64,000 nucleotides of DNA from Agromyces mediolanus. Lineage in GTDB: Bacteria; Actinomycetota; Actinomycetes; Actinomycetales; Microbacteriaceae. The notes under the pieces were generated by a model, which saw only the letters and a list, made by a program, of their open reading frames with translations, was not told where the DNA came from and did not search any database. Of the stretch, positions 50,876-59,555 are shown piece after piece. The translations under genes and the position numbers were made by a program. The stretch spans positions 1,775,608 through 1,839,607 of the forward strand of contig NZ_BMRJ01000001.1 in the NCBI RefSeq assembly GCF_014648575.1, in the 5' to 3' direction. How positions within the stretch are numbered: the first letter of the stretch is position 1; each line of letters begins with the position of its first letter.

Positions 50876-52910
50876 GGGCGATCCTCTCCGAGGCATCCGC
50901 GGCGCGAGGCCGCACGTGCAGCACGTGCGCCGGCCGGGTGAACGCGTCGAGCCGGACGTAGGCGTCCGCGCCCCACTCCCAGTGCTGTCCCGTCACGAGG
51001 TCCTCGACGTCGAAGGTGCTGCCCGGCGGCAGGCCGAGCGCGTCGAGCTCGAGGTGCACGGTCGTCTCGCGCACGGAGTGCGGGTCGACGTTCGCGACGA
51101 CGATCAGCGTGTCGTCCGCCCCGGTGCCGGTGAACTCGGCGGCGAGCCGCTTCGAGTAGACGAGGACGGCCTCGTCGTCGCTGCGGTGCACGTGCAGGTT
51201 GCGGAGCTGGCCGAGAGCGGGGTGCTCGGCTCGGATGCGGTTCAGGATGCCGAGGTAGAGCGCGAGCGAGCGGCCCTCCGACTCGGCGAGCGCGAAGTCC
51301 CGGGGCTTGTACTCGTACTTCTCGTTGTCGATGGCCTCCTCCGCGCCGGGCCGGGCGACGGACTCGAACAGCTCGAAGCCCGAGTAGACGCCCCACGTGG
51401 GGGCGGCGGTCGCGGCGATCGTCGCCCGGACGGTGAACGCCGCCGGGCCGCCGAACTGCAGGTACTCGGTGAGGATGTCGGGGGTGTTCACGAACAGGTT
51501 CGGCCGCAGGAAGTCGGCCGTGTCCCGGGCGAGGCCGAGCAGGAACTCCTCGAGCTCCTCCTTCGTGTTCCGCCAGGTGAAGTACGTGTAGGACTGCTGG
51601 AACCCCGCCATGGCGAGCGCCTGCAGCATGGCCGGCCGGGTGAACGCCTCGGCGAGGAAGACGACGTCGGGCTCCTCGGCGTTCACCGTGGCGATCAGGC
51701 GCTCCCAGAACGCGAGCGGTTTGGTGTGCGGGTTGTCGACGCGGAAGATGCGGATGCCCTGGGCGATCCAGTGGTGCACGATCCGCAGGACCTCGGCGAA
51801 GAGGCCCTCCGGGTCGTCGTCGAAGTTCACTGGGTAGATGTCCTGGTACTTCTTCGGCGGGTTCTCCGCGTAGCGGATGGTGCCGTCGGGCAGCACGGTG
51901 AACCACTCCGGGTGGTCCGCGACCCAGGGATGGTCCGGGGAGGCCTGCAGGGCGAGGTCGAGGGCGACCTCGATGCCCCGCGCGGCGGCCTCGCGCACGA
52001 AGCGGCGGAAGTCGGCGAGCGTGCCGAGATCGGGGTGGATCGCGTCGTGCCCGCCCGGGGTGCCGTCGGCGAGCGGTCCGCCGATCGCCCAGGGCGAGCC
52101 GGGGTCGTGCGGCCCGGGGTCGAGGGTGTTGTTGCGCCCCTTGCGGTTCGTGACCCCGATCGGATGGATCGGCGGGAGGTACACGACGTCGAATCCCATC
52201 GCCGCGATGCCGTCGAGGCGCTTCACCGCGGTGCGGAAGGTGCCCGATTTCCAGCTGCCGTCGGGGCGCCGTTTCGCGCCCTCCGAGCGGGGGAAGAACT
52301 CGTACCAGCTGCCGACCCCGGCCCGGCGGCGTTCCACGAGCAGCTCGCGCTCGGGGGAGTCGCCCGCGAGGCGGCTGAGCGGTCGCAGCTCGAACTCCGC
52401 GAGGGCCGGGTCGTCGACGAGACCGCGGCGCTCCGCGGGATCGAGCTGCGGATCGCGCAGCCGGGCCGCGAGCGCGGCGATCGCCCGTCGGGCGGCGGCC
52501 GGTCGCTCCCGCTCGGCTGCCGCGCGGTCGAGGAGCCGGGCGCCGAGCTCGTACATGAGGTCGACGTCGACGCCCGCGTCGATCTTCACGGCGGCATCGT
52601 GCCGCCACGTGCCGATCTCGTCGTCGAAGCCGGTGACGTGCCAGTGCCAGCGGCCGGTCTCGTCGAGCTGCACCTCGGCGGTCCAGCGGTCGGTGCCCGA
52701 CCCGGCGGTCCGCATCCGTCGGCGCAGGACGCGCCCGCTCGGCGCGGTGAGCACGAGGAGCGCCCCCACGAGGTCGTGCCCTTCCCGGAAGACCGTCGCC
52801 CCGAACGGCACCACCTCGCCCTCGAACGCCTTCGGATGCCAGCGCGGGTCTGGCAGGGCCGGGGTGAGCCCGGTCACGGGGATGCGGTCGGCGGCGAGGC
52901 GGAACGTCAC
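50868..52910 (-). CDS. glgE: alpha-1,4-glucan:maltose-1-phosphate maltosyltransferase GlgE
   Basis: GlgE extends alpha-glucan from maltose-1-phosphate. The 680-residue protein has an N-terminal beta-domain, a Pro/Arg-rich helical insertion and the GH13 barrel: YLPPIHPIG, LDLALQASPDHPW, the nucleophile Asp392 in FRVDNPHTKP and the acid/base Glu in FLAEAFTRP, then EYKPRDF and a C-terminal beta domain. GTG 52910 is chosen because TAACGT lies 7 nt upstream; this also removes a spurious leading segment. It is divergent from glgP. GlgM/TreS/Pep2 are not in the window. Confidence 0.95.
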   Translation of the reverse strand: MTFRLAADRIPVTGLTPALPDPRWHPKAFEGEVVPFGATVFREGHDLVGALLVLTAPSGRVLRRRMRTAGSGTDRWTAEVQLDETGRWHWHVTGFDDEIGTWRHDAAVKIDAGVDVDLMYELGARLLDRAAAERERPAAARRAIAALAARLRDPQLDPAERRGLVDDPALAEFELRPLSRLAGDSPERELLVERRRAGVGSWYEFFPRSEGAKRRPDGSWKSGTFRTAVKRLDGIAAMGFDVVYLPPIHPIGVTNRKGRNNTLDPGPHDPGSPWAIGGPLADGTPGGHDAIHPDLGTLADFRRFVREAAARGIEVALDLALQASPDHPWVADHPEWFTVLPDGTIRYAENPPKKYQDIYPVNFDDDPEGLFAEVLRIVHHWIAQGIRIFRVDNPHTKPLAFWERLIATVNAEEPDVVFLAEAFTRPAMLQALAMAGFQQSYTYFTWRNTKEELEEFLLGLARDTADFLRPNLFVNTPDILTEYLQFGGPAAFTVRATIAATAAPTWGVYSGFELFESVARPGAEEAIDNEKYEYKPRDFALAESEGRSLALYLGILNRIRAEHPALGQLRNLHVHRSDDEAVLVYSKRLAAEFTGTGADDTLIVVANVDPHSVRETTVHLELDALGLPPGSTFDVEDLVTGQHWEWGADAYVRLDAFTRPAHVLHVRPRAADASERIAHD

Positions 52911-52917
52911 CCTCCGA

Positions 52918-52923
52918 ACGTTA
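52918..52923 (-). promoter_or_regulatory. -10 element of glgE-glgB (leaderless)
   Basis: Minus-strand TAACGT is followed by 7 nt and GTG at 52910. Confidence 0.55.
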
Positions 52924-52995
52924 GCGCAGCCCGGTTTCGACACGCTCGGCGGTGAGCGGTGATGCGGAGTTCACACAGCGGACACGAGGGCCTCC

Positions 52996-53001
52996 TAGTC
53001 T
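52996..53001 (+). promoter_or_regulatory. -10 element of glgP (leaderless)
   Basis: TAGTCT is followed by 6 nt and GTG at 53008. With the glgE box it forms a divergent pair 72 nt apart. Confidence 0.6.
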
Positions 53002-53007
53002 GAGGGG

Positions 53008-55587
53008 GTGAAGTCGATCCGGAAGTTCACCGTCCGTGCCGTCGTCCCCGAGCGTCTCGCCGCGCTCGAGAAACTCGCGGCGAACCTCCGCTGGGCGTGG
53101 CACGAGCCGACGCGCCGGCTGTTCGAGCACATCGACCCGGAGGCGTGGGCGCGTTCCGAGCACGACCCGGTGACGTTCCTCGGCGAGGTCGAGCCCGCCC
53201 GGCTCGAGCAGCTCGCCGCCGACGACGAGTTCGTCGCCCGCGCCGAACGCGAGCAGGCCGAACTCGACGCGTATCTCGGTGAACCGCGGTGGTATCAGCG
53301 GCTCGAGGGGGAGCGGCCGGAGCTCGTGGCGTACTTCTCGCCGGAGTACGGCATCGCGGCGGCCCTACCGCAGTACTCGGGCGGCCTCGGCATCCTCGCC
53401 GGCGACCATCTGAAGGCCGCCTCCGACCTCGGCGTCCCGCTCGTGGCCGTCGGCCTCTTCTACCGCACCGGGTACTTCTCGCAATCGCTCTCGCCCGACG
53501 GCTGGCAGGAGGAGCGCTATCCCGCGCTCGACCCCGACGGGCTGCCGCTCGCGGTGCTCCGCCGGCCCGACGGCAGCGCGGTGCAGGTCTCCCTCGCACT
53601 GCCCGACGGCGGCACCCTGACCGCGCGGGTCTGGCGCGCGGCGGTGGGCCGGGTCACCCTGCTGCTGCTCGACACCGACGTCCCCGCGAACGGCGACGAG
53701 CTCCGCGGCGTCACCGACCGGCTGTACGGCGGGGGCAGCGAGCACCGGCTCCTGCAGGAACTGCTGCTCGGCATCGGCGGGGTGCGGGCGCTGCGCGCCT
53801 GGAGCGAGCTCGTTGGCGCGCCCGAGCCCGAGGTGTTCCACATGAACGAGGGGCATGCCGGTTTCCTCGGCCTCGAGCGCATCTCCGCCGCGATCGGCGA
53901 GGGGCTCACGTTCCCCGAGGCGCTGCAGCTCGTGCGCGGCGGCACCGTGTTCACGACGCACACCCCGGTGCCCGCCGGTATCGACCGCTTCGACCGTGCG
54001 CTGGTGGAGCGCTACGTCACCTCCGAGCTGCTGCCCGGCGTCGCCCCCGCCGACGCGCTCGCCCTCGGCGTCGAACCCGGTGCCGACCCCGCGACGAGCG
54101 CGTTCAACATGGCGGTGATGGGGCTGCGCCTCGCGCAGCACGCGAACGGCGTCTCCGAACTGCACGGACGGGTGAGCCGCCGCATGTTCGCCGATCTCTG
54201 GCCGGGATTCGACGCCGAGGAGGTGCCGATCACCTCCGTGACGAACGGCGTGCACGCGCCCAGCTGGACCGACCCCGCGCTCATCGCGCTCGCCGAACGC
54301 ACCCTCGGCACCGACGACAGCGAACACGCCGACTGGCAGAACCCCGCCCTCGGCGACGCCGAGCTCTGGGCCGTGAAGCGCGAGATGCGCGCGCGACTCG
54401 TCGACGAGGCGCGGCGCCGCCTCGTCGCGAGCTGGCAGGAGCAGCATCCCGGCGGCCAGGCACCCGAGTGGATGAGCCGAGCACTCGACCCCGACGTGCT
54501 GACCGTCGGTTTCGCCCGACGGGTGCCGACGTACAAGCGACTCACCCTCATGCTGCAGGACCCGGAGCGCTTCGCCGCGATCCTCACGGACCCGGTGCGC
54601 CCCGTGCAGTTCGTCATCGCCGGCAAGGCGCACCCGGCCGACGACGAGGGCAAACGGCTCATCCAACGGCTCGTGCAGTTCGCCGCCCGACCGGAGCTGC
54701 GGGAACGCATCGTCTTCCTGCCCGACTACGACATCGGCATGGCCGAACTCCTCTACCCGGGCTGCGACGTCTGGCTGAACACCCCGCTGCGGCCGCTCGA
54801 GGCCTGTGGCACCTCCGGCATGAAAGCGGCGATGAACGCCGCGCTGAACCTCTCCATCCTCGACGGCTGGTGGGCCGAGTACGCCTCGGACGACTTCGGC
54901 TGGGTCATCCCTTCCGCGGACTCGGCGGGCGATGAGGGCGAGCGCGACGAGCGGGAGGCCGCAGCGCTCTACGAACTGCTCGAGCACCGGATCGTCCCGG
55001 CCTTCTACGACCGGCCGGACCCCGCGGAGTCCGCCGGGTTCTTCGAGCGCGACGCCGACGGCGTCCCGGGGGAGTGGCTCCGGATGCTGCGCGCCACCCT
55101 CACCCGGCTCGTCCCGGAGCTCGGGGCCGACCGGATGGTGCGCGAGTACGTCGAGCGGCTCTACGGCCCCGCGGCCGAGCGACGCCGGGCCCTCGTCGCC
55201 GACGGTGCGCGGGGCGCCAGGGATCTCGCCGCGTGGAGCGCCAGAGTGCGCGCCGCCTGGCCGGAGGTGCGCGTGCTGCACGTCGAGTCCGGCGGGCTCG
55301 ATCAGCCCGCGGTCGGCGACGAACTGCACGTGCGCGCCGAGCTCGCCCTCGGCGGCCTCGACGACACCGACGTCGCCGTCGAGCTCGTCTCCGGCCGCAG
55401 CCGAGCCGACGACTCCCTCGCCGAACCGCGGACGACCCGGCTCGCGCGGCTCGGCGACGGAGCGTACGGCGGCACCGTCACGCTCGACCGCGCCGGCGCC
55501 TTCGGCTACACGGTGCGCGTCGTGCCCTCGAACCCGCTGCTCGCGGGGCCGGCCGAACTCGGCCTCGTCGCGCTCGCCGAGGGCTGA
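53008..55587 (+). CDS. glgP: alpha-glucan phosphorylase, DUF3417 type (GlgP)
   Basis: This enzyme releases glucose-1-phosphate from alpha-1,4-glucans using PLP. The 859-residue protein is of the GT35 type with an N-terminal DUF3417 extension (LAALEKLAANLRWAWHEPTRR). It has SPEYGIAAALPQYSGGLGILAGDHLK, HMNEGHAGFL, TTHTPVPAGID, KRLTLML (in the family GT35 region) and the PLP-Lys segment EACGTSGMKAAMNAALN (Lys606) with LDGWWAE. A C-terminal beta domain ends the protein. It runs divergently from glgE. Confidence 0.95.
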   Translation: MKSIRKFTVRAVVPERLAALEKLAANLRWAWHEPTRRLFEHIDPEAWARSEHDPVTFLGEVEPARLEQLAADDEFVARAEREQAELDAYLGEPRWYQRLEGERPELVAYFSPEYGIAAALPQYSGGLGILAGDHLKAASDLGVPLVAVGLFYRTGYFSQSLSPDGWQEERYPALDPDGLPLAVLRRPDGSAVQVSLALPDGGTLTARVWRAAVGRVTLLLLDTDVPANGDELRGVTDRLYGGGSEHRLLQELLLGIGGVRALRAWSELVGAPEPEVFHMNEGHAGFLGLERISAAIGEGLTFPEALQLVRGGTVFTTHTPVPAGIDRFDRALVERYVTSELLPGVAPADALALGVEPGADPATSAFNMAVMGLRLAQHANGVSELHGRVSRRMFADLWPGFDAEEVPITSVTNGVHAPSWTDPALIALAERTLGTDDSEHADWQNPALGDAELWAVKREMRARLVDEARRRLVASWQEQHPGGQAPEWMSRALDPDVLTVGFARRVPTYKRLTLMLQDPERFAAILTDPVRPVQFVIAGKAHPADDEGKRLIQRLVQFAARPELRERIVFLPDYDIGMAELLYPGCDVWLNTPLRPLEACGTSGMKAAMNAALNLSILDGWWAEYASDDFGWVIPSADSAGDEGERDEREAAALYELLEHRIVPAFYDRPDPAESAGFFERDADGVPGEWLRMLRATLTRLVPELGADRMVREYVERLYGPAAERRRALVADGARGARDLAAWSARVRAAWPEVRVLHVESGGLDQPAVGDELHVRAELALGGLDDTDVAVELVSGRSRADDSLAEPRTTRLARLGDGAYGGTVTLDRAGAFGYTVRVVPSNPLLAGPAELGLVALAEG

Positions 55588-55594
55588 GGCCGGG

Positions 55595-56092
55595 TCAGCG
55601 CGCGCGGGCGATCGGCGCGTAGCTCCCGGCGGTCACGCGGAGGAGGTCGTCGGGCGCGAGCTCGAGGTCGAAGCCGCGTCGCCCGCCGGAGACGAGGATC
55701 GACTCGAAGAGGATCGCGGTCTCGTCGAGCACCGTCGGCAGCGCCGCCTTCTGGCCGATCGGACTGATGCCGCCGACGACGTACCCGGTCTTCCGCTCCG
55801 CGAGGGCGGGGTCGGCCATCTCCGCCCGTTTGCCCCCGACCGCCTGCGCGAGCGCCTTCAGGTCGAGCTGCTCGGCGACCGGCACGATGCCGACCACCAG
55901 GGCGCCGTCGACGGACGCCAGCAGGGTCTTGAACACGCGCTCGGGCTCGACGCCGAGCTTCTCCGCCGCCTCGAGGCCGAACGCCGCGGCACGGGGGTCG
56001 TGATCGTAGGCCCGCGGCACGAACGCGACTCCCGCCGCGGTGAGCGCCACCGTCGCCGGGGTGCCGGCCGCGGGTTCGGCGCGCCTGGCCAT
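55595..56092 (-). CDS. ybaK: YbaK/EbsC family Cys-tRNA(Pro) deacylase
   Basis: This 165-residue protein has the YbaK fold seen in TPATVALTAAGVAF, LEAAEKLGVEPERVFKTLL, the conserved GKRAEMADP and GYVVGGISPIGQK. Its function is to hydrolyse Cys-tRNA(Pro) or act on other misacylated tRNAs. The ATG at 56092 overlaps the glgX stop (TGATG), so it is translated after glgX. A link to glycogen metabolism is not obvious. Confidence 0.93.
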   Translation of the reverse strand: MARRAEPAAGTPATVALTAAGVAFVPRAYDHDPRAAAFGLEAAEKLGVEPERVFKTLLASVDGALVVGIVPVAEQLDLKALAQAVGGKRAEMADPALAERKTGYVVGGISPIGQKAALPTVLDETAILFESILVSGGRRGFDLELAPDDLLRVTAGSYAPIARAR

Positions 56093-58194
56093 CAGACGGC
56101 TCCGCTCTCGGGCTCGGCGCCCTCCGGCTCGGCTCGCAGCAGCTGCATCGACCATGCGGCGACCGGCAGCCCGGCGCCCGGCGCGAGCGTCCGAGCGACG
56201 GCCTCGGGCTCCTCCAGTGCCGAGTCCCAGAGCAGCGTGTAGCCGGCGACGCCCGCGTGCGCGGGCAGCACCACCTCAGTGTCCTCGGAACGGGCGTGCA
56301 CGACGAGCAGGATGCGGTTCGGCGGCTCGTGCTCCGGCGTCGAAGCGGCGAGGTACTGCAGCGTGCGCTCGGCCGGCGAATTCCAGTCGTCGATGCCCAT
56401 CGACTCGCCCTCGGCGTTGTACCAGTCCATCTGCGTCGCGCTCGGCGTCGTCTCGCCGAACACGCCGTAGCGGACCGGGCGGAGGGCCGGGTTCTCCGCG
56501 CGGAGGCGGATGAGCGCCCTGGCCGTGCGGTGCAGCGCAGCAGCCGACTGCGGCCGGTCCTCGTCCGACCACGCCAGCCAGGTCAGCGGCGAGTCGTGGC
56601 AGTACGCGTTGTTGTTGCCGCGCTGCGTCCGCCCGTACTCGTCGCCCGCGGTGAGCATGGGAACGCCCGCCGAGAGCAGCAGGGTGCCGAGGAGGTTCCG
56701 GATGCTGCGCCGCCGCGCGGCGCGCACCTCGGGGTCCGCGGCCTCGCCCTCGACCCCGTGGTTGTACGAGCGGTTGTGATCGGCGCCGTCGCGGTTGTCC
56801 TCGCCGTTGCCGAGGTTGTGCTTGACGTCGTACGCGGTCAGGTCCGCGAGGGTGAAGCCGTCATGGGCGGTGATGAAGTTCAGGCTCGCGAGCGGGCCCC
56901 GCTCCGGCGAGAAGGTGTTCGCCGAGCCCGCGAGCCGTGTCGCGAAGCGACCGATCCCGCTGCCCGCCGAACCCGTCTCGCGCTCCTGGCGCAGATCCGT
57001 CAGCCAGAAGTCGCGCATGCGGTCGCGATAGCGGTCGTTCCACTCGCTGAATCCGGCGGGGAAGCCGCCCGTGCGCCAGCCGTCGGGACCGAGGTCCCAC
57101 GGCTCCGCGATGAGCTTCGACGCGCCGATCACCGGATCGTCGAGCATCCCGCGCAGCAGCGGGTGCTCCGGGGTGAACGCGCCGTGGTCGTCGCGGCCGA
57201 GGGTCGCGGCCAGGTCCAGCCGGAACCCGTCGACGCCGAGCTCGCCCGCCCAGTACCGCATCGAGTCGAGCGCGAGACGCACCGTCTGCTCCCGGCCGAA
57301 GTCGAGCGTGTTGCCGCACCCGGTCGTGTCGACGTAGCGGCCGTGCGCGTCGTGCCGATAGTAGGCGGCGTTGTCGATGCCGCGGAAGCTGTACGTCGGC
57401 CCCTCGCGGTGCTCCTCCGCAGTGTGGTTGTAGACGACGTCGAGCACGAGCTCGAGGCCCGCCTCGTGCAGGCGCCGCACCATCCCCGCGAACTCGCGTC
57501 GCACCCCCGCAGCGCCCTCCGCCTGCGCCGCCGCGCTCGCGTACGCGCCGTGCGGCGCGAAGAAGCCGAGCGTGTTGTAGCCCCAGGCGTTCACCCGCCC
57601 CTGCCGGACGAGCCGCTCCTCCGAGACGAAGGCGTGCACGGGCAGCAGCTCGACCGTCGTCACCCCGAGATCGCGCAGGTAGTCGAGCGAGGCGTCGTGC
57701 GCGAGCCCGGCGTAGGTGCCGCGCAACGCCTCGGGCACCGCCGGATTGCGCTTACTGAAGCCGCGCACGTGGGTCTCGTACACGACGGTGCGATCGAGCG
57801 GGATCCGAGGCGCGGCCACGCCGCCCCACTCGAAGCCGTCGCCGTCGCCCAAGCGGCCGAGCGCGACCCCGCGCCAGGACCCGGCGTCGGCGCGCACCAG
57901 CCCCCGCGCGTAGGGGTCGAGCAGATCGTGCACGGGGTTGAAGGCGTGCTCCACGCCGGCCGGCCCGTCCACCCGGATCGCATACCGCGCGCCGGGCGTG
58001 AGCGCGCCCGAACGCCCCGACCAGACACCGTGCTCGTCGCGCTCCAGCGCGACCCGGTCGACCGCCCACTCCAGATCCCCGTCGTCGAAGACGACGAGCT
58101 CCACCGCCGAGGCATGCGCCGACCAGATGCGCACCGCACCGCCGTCGACGCCGGGGGAGGCGCCGAGCTCGCGCAGGGGATCGGGGGCCGACAT
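56092..58194 (-). CDS. glgX: glycogen debranching enzyme GlgX
   Basis: GlgX hydrolyses alpha-1,6 branches of limit dextrins (GH13 isoamylase type). The 700-residue protein has an N-terminal CBM48-like domain (VRIWSAHASAVELVVFDDG), the barrel with ETHVRGFSKRNPAV, VELLPVHAF, WGYNTLGFFAP, DVVYNHTAEE, GFRLDLAATLGRD (nucleophile Asp) and LIAEPWDLGPDGW (Glu), then AGDEYGRTQRGNNNAYCHD. The ATG at 58194 is set by TACTGT 7 nt upstream; ATG/GTG codons further up would create an Arg-rich leader and are rejected. Confidence 0.95.
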   Translation of the reverse strand: MSAPDPLRELGASPGVDGGAVRIWSAHASAVELVVFDDGDLEWAVDRVALERDEHGVWSGRSGALTPGARYAIRVDGPAGVEHAFNPVHDLLDPYARGLVRADAGSWRGVALGRLGDGDGFEWGGVAAPRIPLDRTVVYETHVRGFSKRNPAVPEALRGTYAGLAHDASLDYLRDLGVTTVELLPVHAFVSEERLVRQGRVNAWGYNTLGFFAPHGAYASAAAQAEGAAGVRREFAGMVRRLHEAGLELVLDVVYNHTAEEHREGPTYSFRGIDNAAYYRHDAHGRYVDTTGCGNTLDFGREQTVRLALDSMRYWAGELGVDGFRLDLAATLGRDDHGAFTPEHPLLRGMLDDPVIGASKLIAEPWDLGPDGWRTGGFPAGFSEWNDRYRDRMRDFWLTDLRQERETGSAGSGIGRFATRLAGSANTFSPERGPLASLNFITAHDGFTLADLTAYDVKHNLGNGEDNRDGADHNRSYNHGVEGEAADPEVRAARRRSIRNLLGTLLLSAGVPMLTAGDEYGRTQRGNNNAYCHDSPLTWLAWSDEDRPQSAAALHRTARALIRLRAENPALRPVRYGVFGETTPSATQMDWYNAEGESMGIDDWNSPAERTLQYLAASTPEHEPPNRILLVVHARSEDTEVVLPAHAGVAGYTLLWDSALEEPEAVARTLAPGAGLPVAAWSMQLLRAEPEGAEPESGAV

Positions 58195-58200
58195 GCGATC

Positions 58201-58207
58201 TACAGTA
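58201..58207. promoter_or_regulatory. overlapping divergent -10 elements of glgX and the desulfurase gene
   Basis: Plus-strand TACAGT (58201-58206) and minus-strand TACTGT (58207-58202) overlap by five bases. The minus box has a 7-nt spacer to the glgX ATG. The plus box is followed by a 36-41 nt leader with AGGAGAGGAG before GTG 58248, or could start at GTG 58212 with 5 nt. Confidence 0.55.
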
Positions 58208-58247
58208 GTTCGTGGACCACATGCCACCGGCAGGAGAGGAGAGCGGC

Positions 58248-59471
58248 GTGCCCGTCTACCTCGACCATGCCGCGACGACCCCCATGCGGCCCGAAGCCGT
58301 CGCCGCACTCACCGCCGCGCTCGCCACGGTCGGCAACCCGGCGTCGATCCACAGCGCCGGCCAGCGCGCCAAACGCTCCCTCGAGGAGTCCCGCGCCGTC
58401 GTCGCCGCGACCCTCGACGCCGACCCCATCGAGCTCGTCTTCACCGGGAACGGCACCGAGGCGATCAACCTCGCCATCAAAGGCCTCTACTGGCAGCGTC
58501 AGCACGACGCCGTCAGGCCGCGGATCGTGCTGCCCGCCGGCGAGCACCACGCCACCCTCGACACCGTCGAATGGCTCGCCGCCCACGAGGGCGCAGAGAT
58601 CGTCGAGCTCCCGGTCGACGAGCTCGGCCGCCTCGACATCGACGCGCTCGCCGCGGAGCTCGAGGCCGACGCCGGGCGGATCGCACTCGTCACGATGCTC
58701 TGGGCGAACAACGAGGTGGGCACGGTGCAGTCGGTGGCCCGGGTCGCCGAGCTGACGGCCGCTGCGGGCGTGCCGCTCCACCTCGACGCGGTCGCGGCCT
58801 ACGGGCAGTTGCCCGTCGGCCTTCACGCCTTGCGCCGCGAGACGGGCGCCAAGCCGGGCGAGGGACTCGTCGCGATCAGCGTCTCGGCGCACAAGATCGG
58901 CGGACCGGCCGGCATCGGCGCCCTCGTGCTCGACCGCACCGGACGTATCGAGCCGCTCATCCACGGCGGCGGACAGCAGCGGCGGGTGCGCTCGGGCACG
59001 CAGGATGTCGCGGCGGCGGCGTCCTTCGCGGCCGCCGCGGAGACGGTGGCGCTCCGGCTCGAGGACGACGCCGCCCGCATGGCGGCGCTCCGCGACCGGC
59101 TCATCGAGGGCGTCGCCGAGGCGGTGCCCAGTGCGGTGCTGTCGGGCGACCCCGCGCCCGCCGGCCGCCTGCCCGGAAACGCGCACTTCGCCTTCCCGGG
59201 CTGCGAGGGCGATTCGCTGCTCTTCCTCCTCGACGCCGCCGGCGTCGCGGTCTCGACCGGCTCGGCATGCCAGGCCGGGGTTCCCGAGCCCTCCCACGTG
59301 CTGCTCGCGATGGGCCGCAGCGAGAGCGAGGCGCGCGGTGCGCTCCGCATCACCCTCGGCCACGACTCGAGCGAGGCCGACGTCGACGCCTTCCTCGCGG
59401 CGCTGCCGGCGGCCCACGAGCGGGCGGCCAAGGCCGGGCTCGCCGCCCGCCGCACCTCCTTCGATCGCTGA
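58248..59471 (+). CDS. cysteine desulfurase (IscS/NifS family)
   Basis: This PLP enzyme takes sulfur from L-cysteine as a persulfide, here probably for MnmA. The 407-residue protein has VYLDHAATTPMRPEA, GNPASIHSAGQRAK, FTGNGTEAIN, EHHATLDTVEW (His stacking on PLP), SAHKIGGPAG (Lys216 Schiff base) and the Cys loop STGSACQAGVPEPS. Compared with E. coli IscS, Gln183, which contacts PLP, aligns with Ala183 here (LDAVAAYG). GTG 58248 is preferred because of AGGAGAGGAG just upstream; GTG 58212 is possible. Confidence 0.93.
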   Translation: MPVYLDHAATTPMRPEAVAALTAALATVGNPASIHSAGQRAKRSLEESRAVVAATLDADPIELVFTGNGTEAINLAIKGLYWQRQHDAVRPRIVLPAGEHHATLDTVEWLAAHEGAEIVELPVDELGRLDIDALAAELEADAGRIALVTMLWANNEVGTVQSVARVAELTAAAGVPLHLDAVAAYGQLPVGLHALRRETGAKPGEGLVAISVSAHKIGGPAGIGALVLDRTGRIEPLIHGGGQQRRVRSGTQDVAAAASFAAAAETVALRLEDDAARMAALRDRLIEGVAEAVPSAVLSGDPAPAGRLPGNAHFAFPGCEGDSLLFLLDAAGVAVSTGSACQAGVPEPSHVLLAMGRSESEARGALRITLGHDSSEADVDAFLAALPAAHERAAKAGLAARRTSFDR

Positions 59472-59542
59472 GGCCGGCGCGCGGCATCCGTGCCGAGCCC
59501 GACCGATCCGCGCCATCCGGCCGCCGCCCAGCCGTGACTTCG

Positions 59543-59548
59543 TAGACT
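59543..59548 (+). promoter_or_regulatory. -10 element of mnmA (leaderless)
   Basis: TAGACT is followed by 7 nt and ATG at 59556. Confidence 0.6.
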
Positions 59549-59555
59549 GGGACGC

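Noticed and set aside
53365-55329. Minus-strand open frame of 654 codons opposite glgP
   Set aside because: Shadow frame within a clear phosphorylase gene; no supported start.
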